Below are positions 41,248 to 55,221 of a DNA stretch of 64,000 bases, one piece after another. Under the pieces are notes generated by a model. That model was not told the origin of the DNA. It was given only the letters and a program-made list of their open reading frames with translations, and made no database searches. The translations under genes were made by a program, and so were the position numbers. This DNA is from Rosa chinensis (Eukaryota; Streptophyta; Magnoliopsida; Rosales; Rosaceae), in contig NC_037092.1 in NCBI RefSeq assembly GCF_002994745.2, forward strand, positions 6,686,501-6,750,500, given 5' to 3'. Every line of letters starts with the position of its first letter. The first letter of the stretch is position 1.

Positions 41248-41466
41248 TGTTTTAGAATGAGAGAATTTGAGAGAGATTGATAAGAGAATTATGTGTTTCA
41301 GTATTGAGAATAGGAACCCTATGTATAGGGATTACAAAGTACATGTTCTAATGATACAAGGAAAATTAATCCGAGTAGGATTAAGAATTCTAGAACCTTA
41401 TCTCCTATTACAATCATGAAACTACTCCTAGTTTGATTAGGCACACAAAACTGATTTCTTTCAACA
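41248..41466 (-). repeat. 3' LTR of Copia element 2
   Basis: 219 bases, TGTTTTAGAA...TTTCAACA on the plus strand, roughly ten scattered differences from the partner at 51784-52002. Confidence 0.93.
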
Positions 41467-44400
41467 CTCCCCCTTGTGCCGCTCAAATTTGGTGGTAACG
41501 CTTCATCCGTTGCCTCGTTAAAAACCTTGCTAAAGTGAAAAACCATGTAGGACAAAAACAAGCTCGAGGAGGAGAAAAAGAGTACAACACGTCCTTCACT
41601 CTTCGAGATCGAACATGTAGACATCATAACTCCCCCTGATGTCGATATCTCCCCCTGATTACTACAATCATGGGAGTTCGGATAACTTTCTCAATCTGAT
41701 GCTCTTCACATGTTTCTTGAAGATGGATTTAGGTAACGACTTAGTGAATAAGTCCGCTTATATTATCCTCTGATAGGATTTGATTCACTTCAATCTTTAG
41801 ACGTGATTGTTGTTGCTGATTATAAAAGAAGTTAGGCAATATATGCTTGGTGTTGTCGCCCTTGATGATGAAACCTAACTTCATTTGCTCAATACAAGCT
41901 GCATTATCCTCATAAATGCATGTAGGTTCATCCGTGGTAGACTTCAAACCACTACTTCCTCGAATATGTCTAATTATAGACCTTAGCCATATACATTAGC
42001 GCACAGCTTCTTATAGAGCAATAATCGCTGCATGATTTGAGGAAGTAGCAACAAGGGCCTATTTTGTAGACCTCCAAGATATCGCAGTGCTTCCCATGGT
42101 AAAGACATAACCTGTACGGAAGCGACCTTTGTGAGGGTCAGAGAGGTACCCAGCATCAGCAAAACCCATCAAAACATCATTTTCGTTTTGATGGAGGGAA
42201 GGAGGAGCACGGCGCTGGCCACCATGGACGGCGGCATTATGCCTAATGGGGTCCGATCCCATTCTTCCGTCATCCGTCATTCCTTTTCTCCCTGTAGGGA
42301 TAAAACAAGCCGTATCTATCGTACCTTTTAAGTATCGATAGATTGTCTTTACACCAATTCAATGGCAACGCGTAGGCGCATGGCTACATCTAGCCAACAA
42401 GTTCATAACAAATGAGATGTCCAGTCTTATATCGTGATAAGTACAATAATGCGCCTATTGCACTTAGGTAAGGCACTTCTGCCACTTAATACGTCTTCGT
42501 CATCATCCCTGGGACGAAACGTATCCCTTTTAGGGTCAAGAATATGGACGGCCATGGGAGTGCATCTTGACTTTATCAAAATGCCAAAGCATTCATTAAC
42601 ACGGTATTTTAGTTCTAAATCTAGACAAAAACCATGTACTCCCAAGGTCCTTCATCTCAAACTTAGATTTCAGGTGTTCAGCGGTTTCCCGTAATTCTGG
42701 TTCCAATTATGTTTATCAACATAAACCGTAACAATTGCAAATCCGGAACTTGTCATGAAAAAGCGCGGGCATAGTTCATCATATCCCTTCCCAATCAAGT
42801 AGTCACTTTAGTGAGCGTTTCAACCTCATTGCAAACGCGCTCCGTGGTCTAGAGCCACTTGATTTAGGTAAATGAAGTCTACAAGAACCTTCATTATATT
42901 TTGTATCTAGATCCCTATAGAGATACGTAGTGACCACATTTGTAAGCTGCATGATCAGTTATTCGGAAACTACCAAACTGACAGGGTAGTGGAGTGCAGT
43001 GACATCCATTACAAGAGAATATGTCTCATCATAGTCGATTCCAGGGCGTTTTATGAGAAGCCTTGCACCATAAGGTGAGATTACTATCTCTTTTTCTCAA
43101 TATGCTTTCTAACGAAGACCCATTAGTCAACATGTTTTATGTTAGGAGGTGTTGACATCATTGGCTCAAAAACTTTCCTCTTCGTTAGAGAATCCAACTT
43201 AACCTGGATCGCATCTTTCCATTTAGGCCAAATTTTTGTACGTTGTCATTCATTCATCAACGGAGCGTGGTTCGATATCATCGGACTCAAAAAACTCATG
43301 CACAATGAAATGCGCAACTACATCATCAATTATGATGGAGTTTCTATCCCACATCTCATGTACACTAGTGTAATTTTCATAGAGCTCTATATTACCAGGA
43401 ATAGATTCTGACGCTGAGGCATCCCTCAACGATAACCATAATCCAAAAGATTCTCATGAACGGATTTTGAGTCTTGATGATCAAGGATTGGAATGTGCCA
43501 AAGTATCCTTCGAACCCACTGGCCTCCCACGCATCCTAGCTGGGGCAATGGCCTATAACGCCAGAGTGCCACTCTCTTTGGTGTTGGCGCCATGCCTACC
43601 TTTGTGTAGGGTGGCGCTATGTCCTCTCATAGGGACGTCTATCCTTCCAGGCATGTTTGCAGCATATTTGTGTGATCTCGTCACTTTAACGGGGATCGAG
43701 ATGAGATATAATGGGGACAGGCCACGACAATTCCTGTCGTTCCTGCTGAACATCCGTGTTCTTATCTCCCCCTAACGACGGGAATACTGTCTCAGCAAAG
43801 TGACAACCCGCAAATCTAGCGGTAAGGAGATCACCTTGCAAGGGTATTGAGTGGCGGACGATTGTTGGAGTCTCAAATCCAACATAGTTGCCCATTCGTC
43901 TGTAAAGACCCATTAGAGAGCGTTGTGGCGGCGCAATTGGCACATAAATGGCTCATTCAAATGTGCGTAAGTACAATACTTGTACCAAATCACTAGCTGT
44001 AACGCCGAGGTAAATTGAGTGGCGGTAGGTCGTAGACGAATTAGCATAGCTGCATGCGATATTGCATCACCCCAAGCGGATATAAGGAGATTGGTGCGCA
44101 TTACCAATGTCCTGACTACCATCGTAGTCTTTTTCGCGAGACCATTTGGGTGTGTTCATGAGAATATGATGTCCAACATCAGTCCCATTGCAATATCCAT
44201 CGAAAGTCTTCGATGTAAACTCTCTAGCATTGTCAAGTCCAATTGACGGAATAGGATGATCCGGGGAGTGAGCCCGTTGTTATATGATATATGCTAGGAG
44301 TGTAGCATAAGCAGCATTACAAGTGGACGATAGAGCGACATGTGACCAGCATGTCTATGTGTCAACCAACACCATAAAACATCTAAACGGTCCGCAAGTT

Positions 44401-46219
44401 GGTTGAAGCGGTCCACATAATCCCCTTGGATTGTATGTAAGAATGGAAGATTTTCTTTAGTGTCCTTTAATTAGGATGGTCTCGATCCTAATTTTGCTAA
44501 AGAGCAGGCTTTGCAAAACGAAATATGGGCTTTAGAAACAACCAATGAGGATTTTGGTTGAGCCATGAATTCACAAGTGACTACAGAAGTAACAAGAGGA
44601 GGCTAATTAGGGGGTATGGCGTCAATGCCATATAGTGGCCGCAGGGGGTAGGTGGCGCCGGCCATGTGTGGTCGGTTTTACACAGTCATGGTGCCGTGAG
44701 GCGTAGGTGCAGCTCCTCGAACCAATTTTTGGTTCTTACTTCTCTTCGTTCTGAAGAATGGATGTCCATGTGAAGTCTTTAATATATCGATCATCATATC
44801 ACGACCTGGGTGTCCCAAACAGTCATGTCAAAGCCTATAGGTGTCAGAATACCATAAGTCATCTCTCATGACATGGTTGGATTCAATGATGCAAATAGTG
44901 GTTGCATACAACCCACTAGAGCGACACATAAGTTTCTCTAAGACTCGTTTATGTCCGTAGTCATTAGAGGTGATGCAAGGAACTCTTGTCCATTCTCACA
45001 ATGTGTTTCCACATAAAAACCATTGGCTCTTATATCTTTGAAATAATAAAGTTCAAATTTAAGATATGTCCAAGACATGAGATAAAATAAATCGACACTT
45101 TATTAATAAAATAGTCAATGATTACATCAAAGTTTCTTAACCAAAGTCTAATCCAAAATAAAAATCAAACCTAGACGAATCGTAGTCACTCAATCCATTT
45201 GGTAACTCCAATCAAATATGACCAGGGAAGTAGAGGGAGATGTTGGTGGAGCAAGGCTCTCTTAAGTAACTAATCTCAATCACTTTCCTAGACATCATGC
45301 TTCATTGGATGCGCCACTTGAGAAAGAGTTAATACAAAATTGTCATTTATTGATTAAGGCATAATTGCCATTACATAATTCTTGGGAAAAAAATAAAAGA
45401 CTATTCGAAATAAAAATCTGCGGCATTTTGTCTTCATCGCCAGATTTAAAGTCTTTTTGAACTCGATGTCTTGATCACCATTGATCAAGTACTCCATATA
45501 ATGTAATGTAGAGGATGCTCTCTTGATTGAGGCGTATTGACGCAATATAAATGGTCCCTAGGAGTACCATTGGCGTTGGAATAGTGTTACCATGGCCAAA
45601 AGTGGCGCCATGGTGTCCAACCCCCAACCCTCAACGTCATGACTCCTTTAGTCATGTATCACTACTAGAATAATGTCATTAGACATCGCCACTATTAAAT
45701 CGGTCAAGATTGCACATGATGTTAAAAACCATGTTAACATCAGTTTGTGAAAAAAACTGATTTCTATTGTTATTATGGACATCAGTCACAAACTTAAACG
45801 ATGAGAAAAGTTTCGCTCTGAAAATTTACAAAAACGCGGAGGGACTAAGTTGAAAAATTTGAGAAACGCGGGGACTAAAAATTTCATTCCCCCCACACTT
45901 AGTTATTTTTCCCACACCACTTGCATTGACTTTGAGTCATTCCCTAACCCTAACTCATTTTCACCCGACCTCCTCGTCTTCCTCCTCCTCCTCTGAGCAG
46001 CACCTTACCCTTATCACTCGCAACCCTTATAACCTAGTCTTTGAGATTCGGCTGCTGTGCCTCCTCAACATTACAACCCTTCAGCACTGGTCCTTCTCTC
46101 TCTCTCTTTCTTTCTCTCTCTTCCCTTCTTTCTGTTTTCTCTTGTTCCGAATCTGAATCACAAGCCTCTGTTGATTTCGTAATCTAACGATCTATTTCTT
46201 TTGTAAAACTCTAATTGCA

Positions 46220-46645
<426 letters not shown>

Positions 46646-48529
46646 GTGAGTGCTTTGATACTTTGACTCTGTCCTTGGAGGCTTTGCACTGTGACTCAGG
46701 TAGAGGAAGTAAAGATTCTATTGAAACTTATTCCTGTCCCAGCTTTCTAGGGGACACATTTCTAATATGTTCTAGGATTTGCATGTTTGATACTCTTTTT
46801 TGGGTTTAAATGAGTTATCTCGTATGTTTGGAAGGAGAATGTGAAATTCGGTATGTTGGATTTCTTTAATAATGGGTTTTTATGCAAATGTTGAGTCTTT
46901 AGCTTCATTTTGATATTGGCTTTTGCTACTACTATGTTTGTCTCACTTTCTGCAATCAAGTTTATGTTTTTGCTGCTAAGGATTGGAATTCTCAGGAGTA
47001 TATATTATGGGTTGGCATCAAGTTTGGTATTTGAGTCCTAGCAAAACATATTAGTATTTGACTAATAGAATGATTACCTATGATTGAGCTTTCAGTTTTT
47101 GGTTTGGTTGAATACATTGAGCAGCCAATTAATTTAGATCTCCATTTGAATTGATTGTGGAATTGATTTTTGTTTTTCATTTTGTGTTTGTTTTGGATTG
47201 ATTTGCGAATGTATTTGCAGCACTAGGAGGGAGAGTGGGTGCTTAAGGGTAAGTTTCATGGATCATTTTCTTCTGTATCTTTTGTTTGAGTGGTTAAGAA
47301 TGACTGGAATTTGGAAGGATTTTTTTTTTTTAATCTATCTGATGAATAGTGCCCGATGTAACTACTTTATGGGGTTCCCTTTTGCAGTGAGAGAGAGAAG
47401 GATGAATCAGTTTGGGTTTCTTTTGAATCAGAACACGAATCCCAACAAGTCCTTCGAGGTTTAAATTCAATTCAACTTTTTGATTTTCTTTAATTTGATT
47501 CATGAATGTATATTATGTGGAACTACTTTGATTTTTGGTTCTCAAGCATGAATTCGAATGTTTACATTGTGTAATGGAATTATGGATGGACACAGTGGAT
47601 TACGATGAGTCAAGTGAGCTTAAAGTACATGATATGATTTAAGTGGTAGATGGTCTGTCTTTATTTGTAAAGTATGCATTTGGAAAATTGTATCTGCTTT
47701 CTAATCCACTGTTGTAGTATAGTTGTCTGGCTATGATTGTAGTGATTGGTATATATATATGGTATCGTCATCTATTATTTCCTGGGCTAACATCATCATA
47801 TGGAAGTTGATTTGGTATATATTTTTACAGTGTTTGCTTTTAGAATTATAATTCAGTCTTATAGGTCTATAGAAAAAGTAAGAAACTTGATTTGTAGTCT
47901 AGAGCTTCATTTTACAATGGGATTGGCTTAGTTATCTTCTTAAGTTGATCATTTACCGTTCCAATTATGGGTGAGATTCTCACAGTAGGGAGAAGTCAAG
48001 ATCTGGGTAGGGTACTGGTAGGGGAAGTAGGACATCAAAAAAGAATTCACCAAGTTGTAAAGCTTTGTTGCTTGATTGTTTTGGAGTGGATAGGTTGTCT
48101 CTAACTTGTTTATTTTGATTGTTGTCTCAAAACCAAAAGCCCAAAAATCATCTTGATGTTTATTTCTTTAGTTTCTGTTTTTGCAGGTTTCTGTCCTCTG
48201 TTTTCTTTTAATTAATTACCATACCAAATAATCTCCAAAATTCCTAAAAATTGACCAGTATCTAGTATAGGATGTTAGCTTAATGTCTATAAAATTTCGT
48301 TGATATCTGAGCAGTTTAGGTTAGGTTTTTATTTTAGTTTTGGTTTCTGGTCAAAGTATTTAATCTGTTTTGTGTTCATTAGTCTAGTTATTCAATCTTC
48401 TGTGGGTAATGACCCCTGCTTCCCTGTCTACAAGCAACTAATTCATTGTTTGTAGGGTAAGTTTGTGTGAGCTTTAAGTTACACAAAAGAATTACCTTAT
48501 GGTTTGAAACTTTATATTTATATGAGCAG

Positions 48530-48633
48530 GTGGACGGGCTGATTGGTTTGGTTTCTGAACATGTTGAAGCTGTGTAAGAGAAAACCATGCTTGACGAATG
48601 TGAAGCATTGCTGGCTTCAGCAGCAGCTATGCA
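48530..48633 (+). pseudogene. Captured exon-like segment, gene unknown
   Basis: Bounded by 'gagcag' and 'gtataa' splice-like sites. Its frame reads VDGLIGLVSEHVEAV, a stop, then KTMLDECEALLASAAAMQ. The helical, alanine-rich text looks like real protein but I do not recognise the family. Further exon-like pieces may lie at 47386-47463 and 49139-49250. All are inside the CACTA element. Confidence 0.45.
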
Positions 48634-49576
48634 GGTATAATAATGTGGCCATTTGATGTGAAAAGATCATATGCAGTTGCTATCTTCCAGTTGAACTGTG
48701 ACACAAAGGTTTCCTATCTATTTTGGAGCAAGGGCTGAGTTGTGTAGTTTCTTCTACCTATTTTTTTTAAGTTTCTTTTTCATGTTGAGTTGTGTAGTTT
48801 CCTCAGGGGACTAGCAATCTTGTTTGCGCACATATTGCAACTGTCCAACTCATCCAGTCCTGATCTTATGAGCCTTTTTTTCTTTCTTCTGTGTCTTATT
48901 AGTAAAGTCCTTACATATATATGTATACCATTTGTTTTATAGGCGACGAACCTTAGTCCCTATATGGCTGTCCATTCCTCCATATATAGCACACAATGTA
49001 TCTATAATATATGCTGCATATCCTATCAATAACTAAGACAATAACATTGATATACTGAGAGCATGTCCGTTTATTGTAATAACTTGGTGCGGTGAAGGTT
49101 TCTTATGCTTTCGTGTTGATTATGTTTTAGGTCAATGAAGCATCCAACTATACCCAAAGTTCCATATCCCCCAACATAAGAAGATCAAGTGCTGCTTGTC
49201 ATGGAATTGTGATGAGCTCCTACTCTTGTCAAAGTGAAGCTTGACGAAGACAAGAAAGAAGCTTTGCCTTATTTGTTTCTCACAGCCATGTTTATTGGAT
49301 CATTATGAATAATTGATCCATTCCATTTTGTAGCCAAATTGTTTTGTAGTAGGTGAATTGGGGTTTTATTTTGTCTATTTTGTAAACTGTTAAGGATGAT
49401 GATTTCAGATAAAATACCTTAATATTCAAATCACTCTTGTCAACTGTTGAAATTGCAATTTATAGCAGCAACTACATATTTTGTGGACATCATCCTCTTT
49501 ATAGAATCTGATGTCTAGATATAAAGTTGAAATCAGTTTTAACCATAAAAACTGATGTCCAGTAATAGAGATACAT

Positions 49577-49914
49577 CAGTTCCAAAATGAAATCGATGTT
49601 ACTAAAATATACAGACATCGATTTGTTATTAAAAACGATATATTACTGAGTACCAGACATCAGTTCTAAAATGAAAATCGATGTTACTAAAATATACATA
49701 CATCGATTTTTTGTCAAAAACGATATATAACTGAGTACCAGACATCAGTTTCAAAATCAAAATCGATGTTACTAAACTATACATACATCGATTGTTTGTC
49801 AAAAACGATATATTACTGAATACTAGACATCAGTTCCAAAATCAAAAGCGATGTTACTAAACTATACAGACATCGATTGTTTGTCAATAACGATATATTA
49901 CTAAGTACCATACA
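49577..49914. repeat. Four 84-85-bp tandem subterminal repeats of the CACTA element
   Basis: Units start at 49577, 49661, 49746 and 49831. Each contains 'cagttc.aaaatca', 'cgatgttactaaa.tatac', 'acatcgatt' and 'cgatatattactga'. Such subterminal arrays are where CACTA transposase binds in known elements. A looser continuation with 'cgatgtctg' runs to 50310. Confidence 0.85.
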
Positions 49915-51783
49915 TCGTTTTTTCCTTACACACTGATGTTAATGTAAGTAAATATATCGGTTCCTACAATACTAGACTTTGTATATTGAATCTAAAATCG
50001 TGGTATATGTGGCAAATTACGCTTCAAAATCATGAAGAACAAAAAATGTTTATGGGAACCGATGTCTGTAACAGTATCAGTCATCGGTTCTTAAATCAAT
50101 AACGATGTTAAAACGCAAACTTGTGTTGTATAATCTATATTTCTTTAAGCATTAAATACAATAAAATGTGGGTTTAACAATAGTAAAACATGTAAAACCT
50201 GTTTACATCGATTTATAAACCGATGTCTGGATTTTCCGGATTTTTCTATCACCCACAAAGACATCGGTTGGGTTTTTGTTTCTCATCGGTTTTTGGCCGA
50301 TGTCTGGGGCTATAATTCTAGTAGTGTATTTGCCAACTTTGGCGATTACCTTCATGAGCATGTTGATCATATCATCCATGGCGACTTCTTCTAGCCATTG
50401 AACGGTGCTCATGGTAGCCATCTTGAGGCCTACCATATTTTCCATTCACAAAGTTCGTGGTTATGCCTTTCAACACATGCCATAGCTCCAATTAGCTGAT
50501 GAAAATTTGTGATCCGTCTTGCGTTTACATGTGTCCGGAATAAATCAGAGGACCTTATAGCATAGACAGGGAAGGTATTGAGGGTTTTCTCAATCAATTG
50601 TTCCTCTGTGATAGTTTTTCACAGGCATGCATCAATGTCTGATGCAGAGAGCTTCCGAACAATATTCCATAACTTTGTCAAAGTTAGAGAAGCAGAGATA
50701 ATTCTGTCATGCTTCTAAGTTAGGAAAATTGTGAATGTCTTTAAAACATTCACGAAGGGCTACCCAAAGATTTCTAGCGCTATCCTCGTTCATGTACTCA
50801 AACTGGAGTGCCATCTCCATGTGGTGCTTCATCAGGGTAAGTGCCCTGGAATTATCTATCTCAGTTTGTGAGTCTTGAGCGGTTCCTTTAGAACAGGGCT
50901 CTTGGATTGTAGGCAATAAATATCTCGTGCCCGTAGAATCCAATGGAGTGAAATCGAGCTCATTCAAGTTTGAAGTCCAAAAAGGAGAAACAAGAACGGA
51001 TTAGTTTCGGAGTCAATGCTTCCACGAAAACTAATATTAAGATTTCCGAGCCTTAATGCTACCAAGAAATCGATTTTCAAGAAATTTGGATTAGACCGAA
51101 ACAATGATGTTTAATATGGTCAAAAATAGATGCTTGCGGACGCTCTTAGTCTGAAGATTATGAATACTCTTAGTTCATTGATTACGAACACTCTTAGTTC
51201 GTTTAGTGTGAATCCCCACGATTCAGCTTTTCAAAGAATCGAACCCATGTTATAAGAAATGTAGGATGTAGAAGAAGGGAGGTTGCAAGTCTCCAAGGAA
51301 AATGAAGAATGAAATTAAATTTCAAAAGCAAGAACTTTAATTTAAAAACTTACTTGTTGAAATTCGGAGCAGATTCTCTTCTGAATAGCTCTCACTTCGA
51401 TTGATGTACTTATCTCAAAATGACTCCAGGGCTGAAATTTGGAGGTCAGATATAAGAGACAGAGACGAACAACTTTGATGAAGGAAGGATTTTGATCTGA
51501 GGTTCCGATCAAGATGTTTCGGGGCGTGCAAGCAGGCTGATCTGCACAGGAACGAGCATCCTGCTGTGCTGTTGGGGCAGCAGGCGTGCAGCGATGCTGC
51601 AGGGGCAGTAGGCGGCACATGGGTGAGTAAGGGCTGCAGGGGCAGCGTGCAGCGTAGGGGCGCTCAAGCGGGCAGCAGCGGCTAGGCTAGCTCGGGCTAG
51701 GTGCAACGGTGGAAAAGGTGATGTTGAAGAGAATTTCAGTTTTTGGATTTTTGGTTTTGTGGTTAGAACTCGTACGGATAACG

Positions 51784-52002
51784 TGTTTTAGAATGAGAGA
51801 ATTTGAGAGAGATTGATGAGAGAATTATGTGTTTCATTATTGATAATAGGAGCCCTATATATATGGATTACAAAGTACATGTTCTAATGATACAAGGAAA
51901 ACTAATCCGAGTAGGATTATGAATTCTAGAACCTTATCTCCTATTACAATCATAGAACTACTCCTAGTTTGATTAGGCACACAAAACTGATTTCCTTTAA
52001 CA
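51784..52002 (-). repeat. 5' LTR of Copia element 2
   Basis: 219 bases, TGTTTTAGAA...TTTAACA on the plus strand; the priming signal 'cggataacg' lies just to its left. Confidence 0.93.
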
Positions 52003-52007
52003 GCTAG

Positions 52008-53190
52008 AACATTGTTGGAACCAATCTCAAGACTTTATTGACACTAAAATAATTTCTAATTTCTAATTACTTATCATAACCTCGTTAGTATTCACGTATT
52101 TGAGACTTGAGAACGGAAAAGTGCCAGGCCTAAAAGTTAAAACTCTGGAATAATGCAGATGAGCTTTTCTATTGGTTACCTGAAAAAAAAAATTATTTTG
52201 GACCTAAAGCAAAGGAACATAAGAAGAAGAAAAGATATTTATTTAGCTCAATATCCGTTTCAATTAGTTGTTTAATCAATATCCGTTTCAATTAGTTGTT
52301 TAATCAATGTATATCTATCTTATGGTATGGGTTATCCGATTGAGGTCATTTTATCCAAAAGAACCAAGGTGGAATCCATCAAATTACACGTAATTAGTGG
52401 AATGAGGGCATCAACCTAGTTACTTTACCGGCCAATAACTTTTCTTGTTTACCCAAAAGCAATGTTAGTTATCAATCTAACCAAATATGCACATCTCGAT
52501 CTGTAAAGTAGTTAATCTGCTGTGTCATAACTGTCAAACCATTGGTAATTGTCAATTCATTGCAGAGGTACAATGGCATGCATTTCGTGTAAAATGGGTT
52601 TGACGCAATCAAACTCGTGTCATATTCAGATTAACCCATATAGACCGACCTATAAGCAAAACGATACAAAATAATCATACTAAAATATAATAAATCGTTC
52701 ATATTTTAGGTTTAAGCGTGATATAAAATAACTATTTTACCAACATAATATCAGTTGGAAACTGTTTATCGTAATTAATCGGATTTATAGTCGTGTCTGA
52801 AATTGTTACCTGTACATTCATGCATGGAAGGCCAATCATGTTATCCAACATTTCCTACATATACATATTCCTTAATCCTTTGTAGATAACTGTAGATTGA
52901 TCCATTAATTAGAAGACGCCTTAAAGAGAGATATATATGTTACTTTTTAGAGCTTCAAATTAATGAACTAGTATATCAAGGATCAGCGTCATCTGCATGC
53001 ATAATTGGATATATATCAGGCATAAAAACTACGATGCATATGCATGGCTGGCTTGGACTAATGTATCTAGCCAGAAATCTAGGCGCACAACCGACAAAGA
53101 CGAACGATTTTACACGTACGATAAGACACTGATTATATACATAACTATAAAGATTTGATTTGCTGCCATGCCCACTAAGCTGCGAAGATC
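52008..53190. other. Upstream region of CLE gene 2
   Basis: No gene. It contains a perfect 28-base tandem duplication at 52250-52305 (unit begins aatatccgtttcaattag). The right end is the CLE promoter. Confidence 0.45.
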
Positions 53191-53198
53191 TATAAATA
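53191..53198 (+). promoter_or_regulatory. TATA box of CLE gene 2
   Basis: TATAAATA, 62-69 bases before the ATG at 53260. Confidence 0.7.
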
Positions 53199-53259
53199 GC
53201 ACGCAGAGACTTCTAAACATGCCTGATCAAATTTTACGAGGATCCATATATGCGAGAAT

Positions 53260-53517
53260 ATGAGAAAACTTATATACTTGTTGCTCATCGTTCTGCTTCT
53301 ATCATCAGCTACTAGTAGCATAGAAAGTCGGCCTCTGAGGAATGACGAGTTAAGAAACCATATGTCATTCAGATTAGCTTCGAATCATCAGGTTTCGAAG
53401 GCAGCAAAACTGCAGAAAGAGCTGGAAGAGTATGCGAAACAAAGCAAGTATGAGCGGAAGCCGACGAGAATCAGCCCCGGAGGACCAGACCCTCATCATC
53501 ATTTTCTAAATAATTAG
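53260..53517 (+). CDS. CLE peptide precursor 2 (SPGGPDP class)
   Basis: 85 residues, intronless. A strong signal peptide (RKLIYLLLIVLLLSSATSS) is followed by a charged helical middle (AAKLQKELEEYAKQSKYERK) and the CLE motif RISPGGPDPHHH at 70-81, with a four-residue tail FLNN. The His at motif position 10 is unusual; family members normally have Gln, Arg or Leu there. The same receptor class as for CLE gene 1 is expected. The start is clear because only one ATG follows the TATA box in frame. Confidence 0.92.
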   Translation: MRKLIYLLLIVLLLSSATSSIESRPLRNDELRNHMSFRLASNHQVSKAAKLQKELEEYAKQSKYERKPTRISPGGPDPHHHFLNN

Positions 53518-55212
53518 CTCTGCTCAGCTTATTAGCAAGCTAGCTAGTTCCGTGCTTTTCCCTTTAGATTTTGGATTGATTAAGTATAGAACACCCTTAC
53601 GTTATGAGTATGGCAGGGAGGTCTGGGTGGCCGGCATCCTTAACTAGGGTTTTTAAGGCGGCCGGCTGTAGGATATCTTTGTTTAACTTATCTAAATGTA
53701 ATGTCAATTGTAAGATTCTGTATTATCACATGGTTGAAATATAAGTGCAGTTTCTTATTGTTATACATTTATCTACTTCAACAAGTCAAAGATTTCGGAC
53801 AAAATTAAGACAAAAATTAACAGCCCAAACCAGAGCAAATCGAGAATAAGTTGATAATTGTATTACTTAATTTATTAGTTGATCACATGTACATATATAT
53901 ATTGAAGAAATGGCCAAATGAGGGGAAAAACAAACATTATTTTGAAGCAATGGCCAATTGATCGATCTAAAATGGAGTAATTAGCATTGGACCTTTCTCG
54001 CCCATAAATATAACTAGATCGATGACATGTTTTCTGCTATTTTTCTTTAATCCATCATTAAGAATTCCTTGCACAATGCACGATGTAAGACAACGGTCGA
54101 ATATGATCGAATCAACCTTAGGGCTTTACTTTTACTTTGTATATGATTAATGATTTTACAGAGCATTTCCACCGCCCTTACAGTTTTGAAACTAAATCCG
54201 TACGGACATAACTAAGCAAAAGTAGCTAATCACTTGAAGTTTTGAGTGGTCATCAACTATATGTTTGGGTTATTTTAACCATAGTGCATGGAGAAAAAGG
54301 GATTAAGCTTTCACATATAGGACACGGAGACGAACCACGACAGATTTGCATGCCCATCATCAACTGAGTTGGGACTGGCCTCTTACTTTTCTCCACAAAG
54401 TAAATTAATATGGAGTCTAATTTGTTTGGCATCGTAGTTATTACTAGTTAATTAGGAGGAGGAGGTAGAAGAAAGATAGAATCTGAGTTTTTGGAGGTAT
54501 TCAATTTCCACAAAAAATATTGTTATGGAGGTTAATTTGTTTGGCATCTTAGTTATTACTAGTTAATTAGGAAGAGGAGAACGAGGACGAGGTATAGAAG
54601 ATAGATAGAATCTGAGCTTTTGGAGGTATTCAAGTTCAAAGCACGAATGGATGTAAGATTGATACTGGGTGCGGATTAATGAAACCTAAGCCTTCACAAA
54701 TTTTTCGAAGGAGCCAAAGGCTTGAGTGATAATGCTTGCTGAAGCATACACTATTTTAATTATACAAGATTTAGTGTAAAGCAAAATGCCAAATTTCATG
54801 TACGTCTAAGCTAGCACGCGTGCATTGTAGGGCTACAGACATATATGAAGAGCTAAGGCTGCTAACTTTGCAAAGCTTCTCTACTATATTATGATCGATC
54901 CACCATCAATGATATAAATGTGCGGGTAAGACAACATAAACGGATATTAAAGGAGAACATGCACAACTAAGAAGACTGATTTTTCAACCGTTGAGTTGAT
55001 TTTTGTAGCCATTATAATGATAGAACATATTTCGTTTTATGTAATTTGTCAATGTAGATGCTCTACATGTGAACAAAAGTCTTGTCTAAAATTAAAATTT
55101 ATGCGATCATCACATAGATAAGTAACATATTTGTTCTTGCTATAAGTTTAGAATTTTGGAGTTATATATTAAGGGATTCCGTCAATAGGGTATTGCTTAG
55201 TGCTAGCTCCAC
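53518..55212. other. Intergenic DNA with a 115-bp tandem duplication
   Basis: No gene. A 115-base unit is duplicated at about 54411-54525 and 54526-54640 (each with 'taatttgtttggcatc', 'ttattactagttaattagga' and 'ttttggaggtattcaa'). The rest is AT-rich and unremarkable. Confidence 0.5.
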
Positions 55213-55221
55213 TTAACTAAA

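Noticed and set aside
49577..49914. Regular repeats that could suggest a CRISPR array
   Set aside because: Eukaryotic DNA; the units are contiguous with no unique spacers and lie in the subterminal region of a CACTA transposon.
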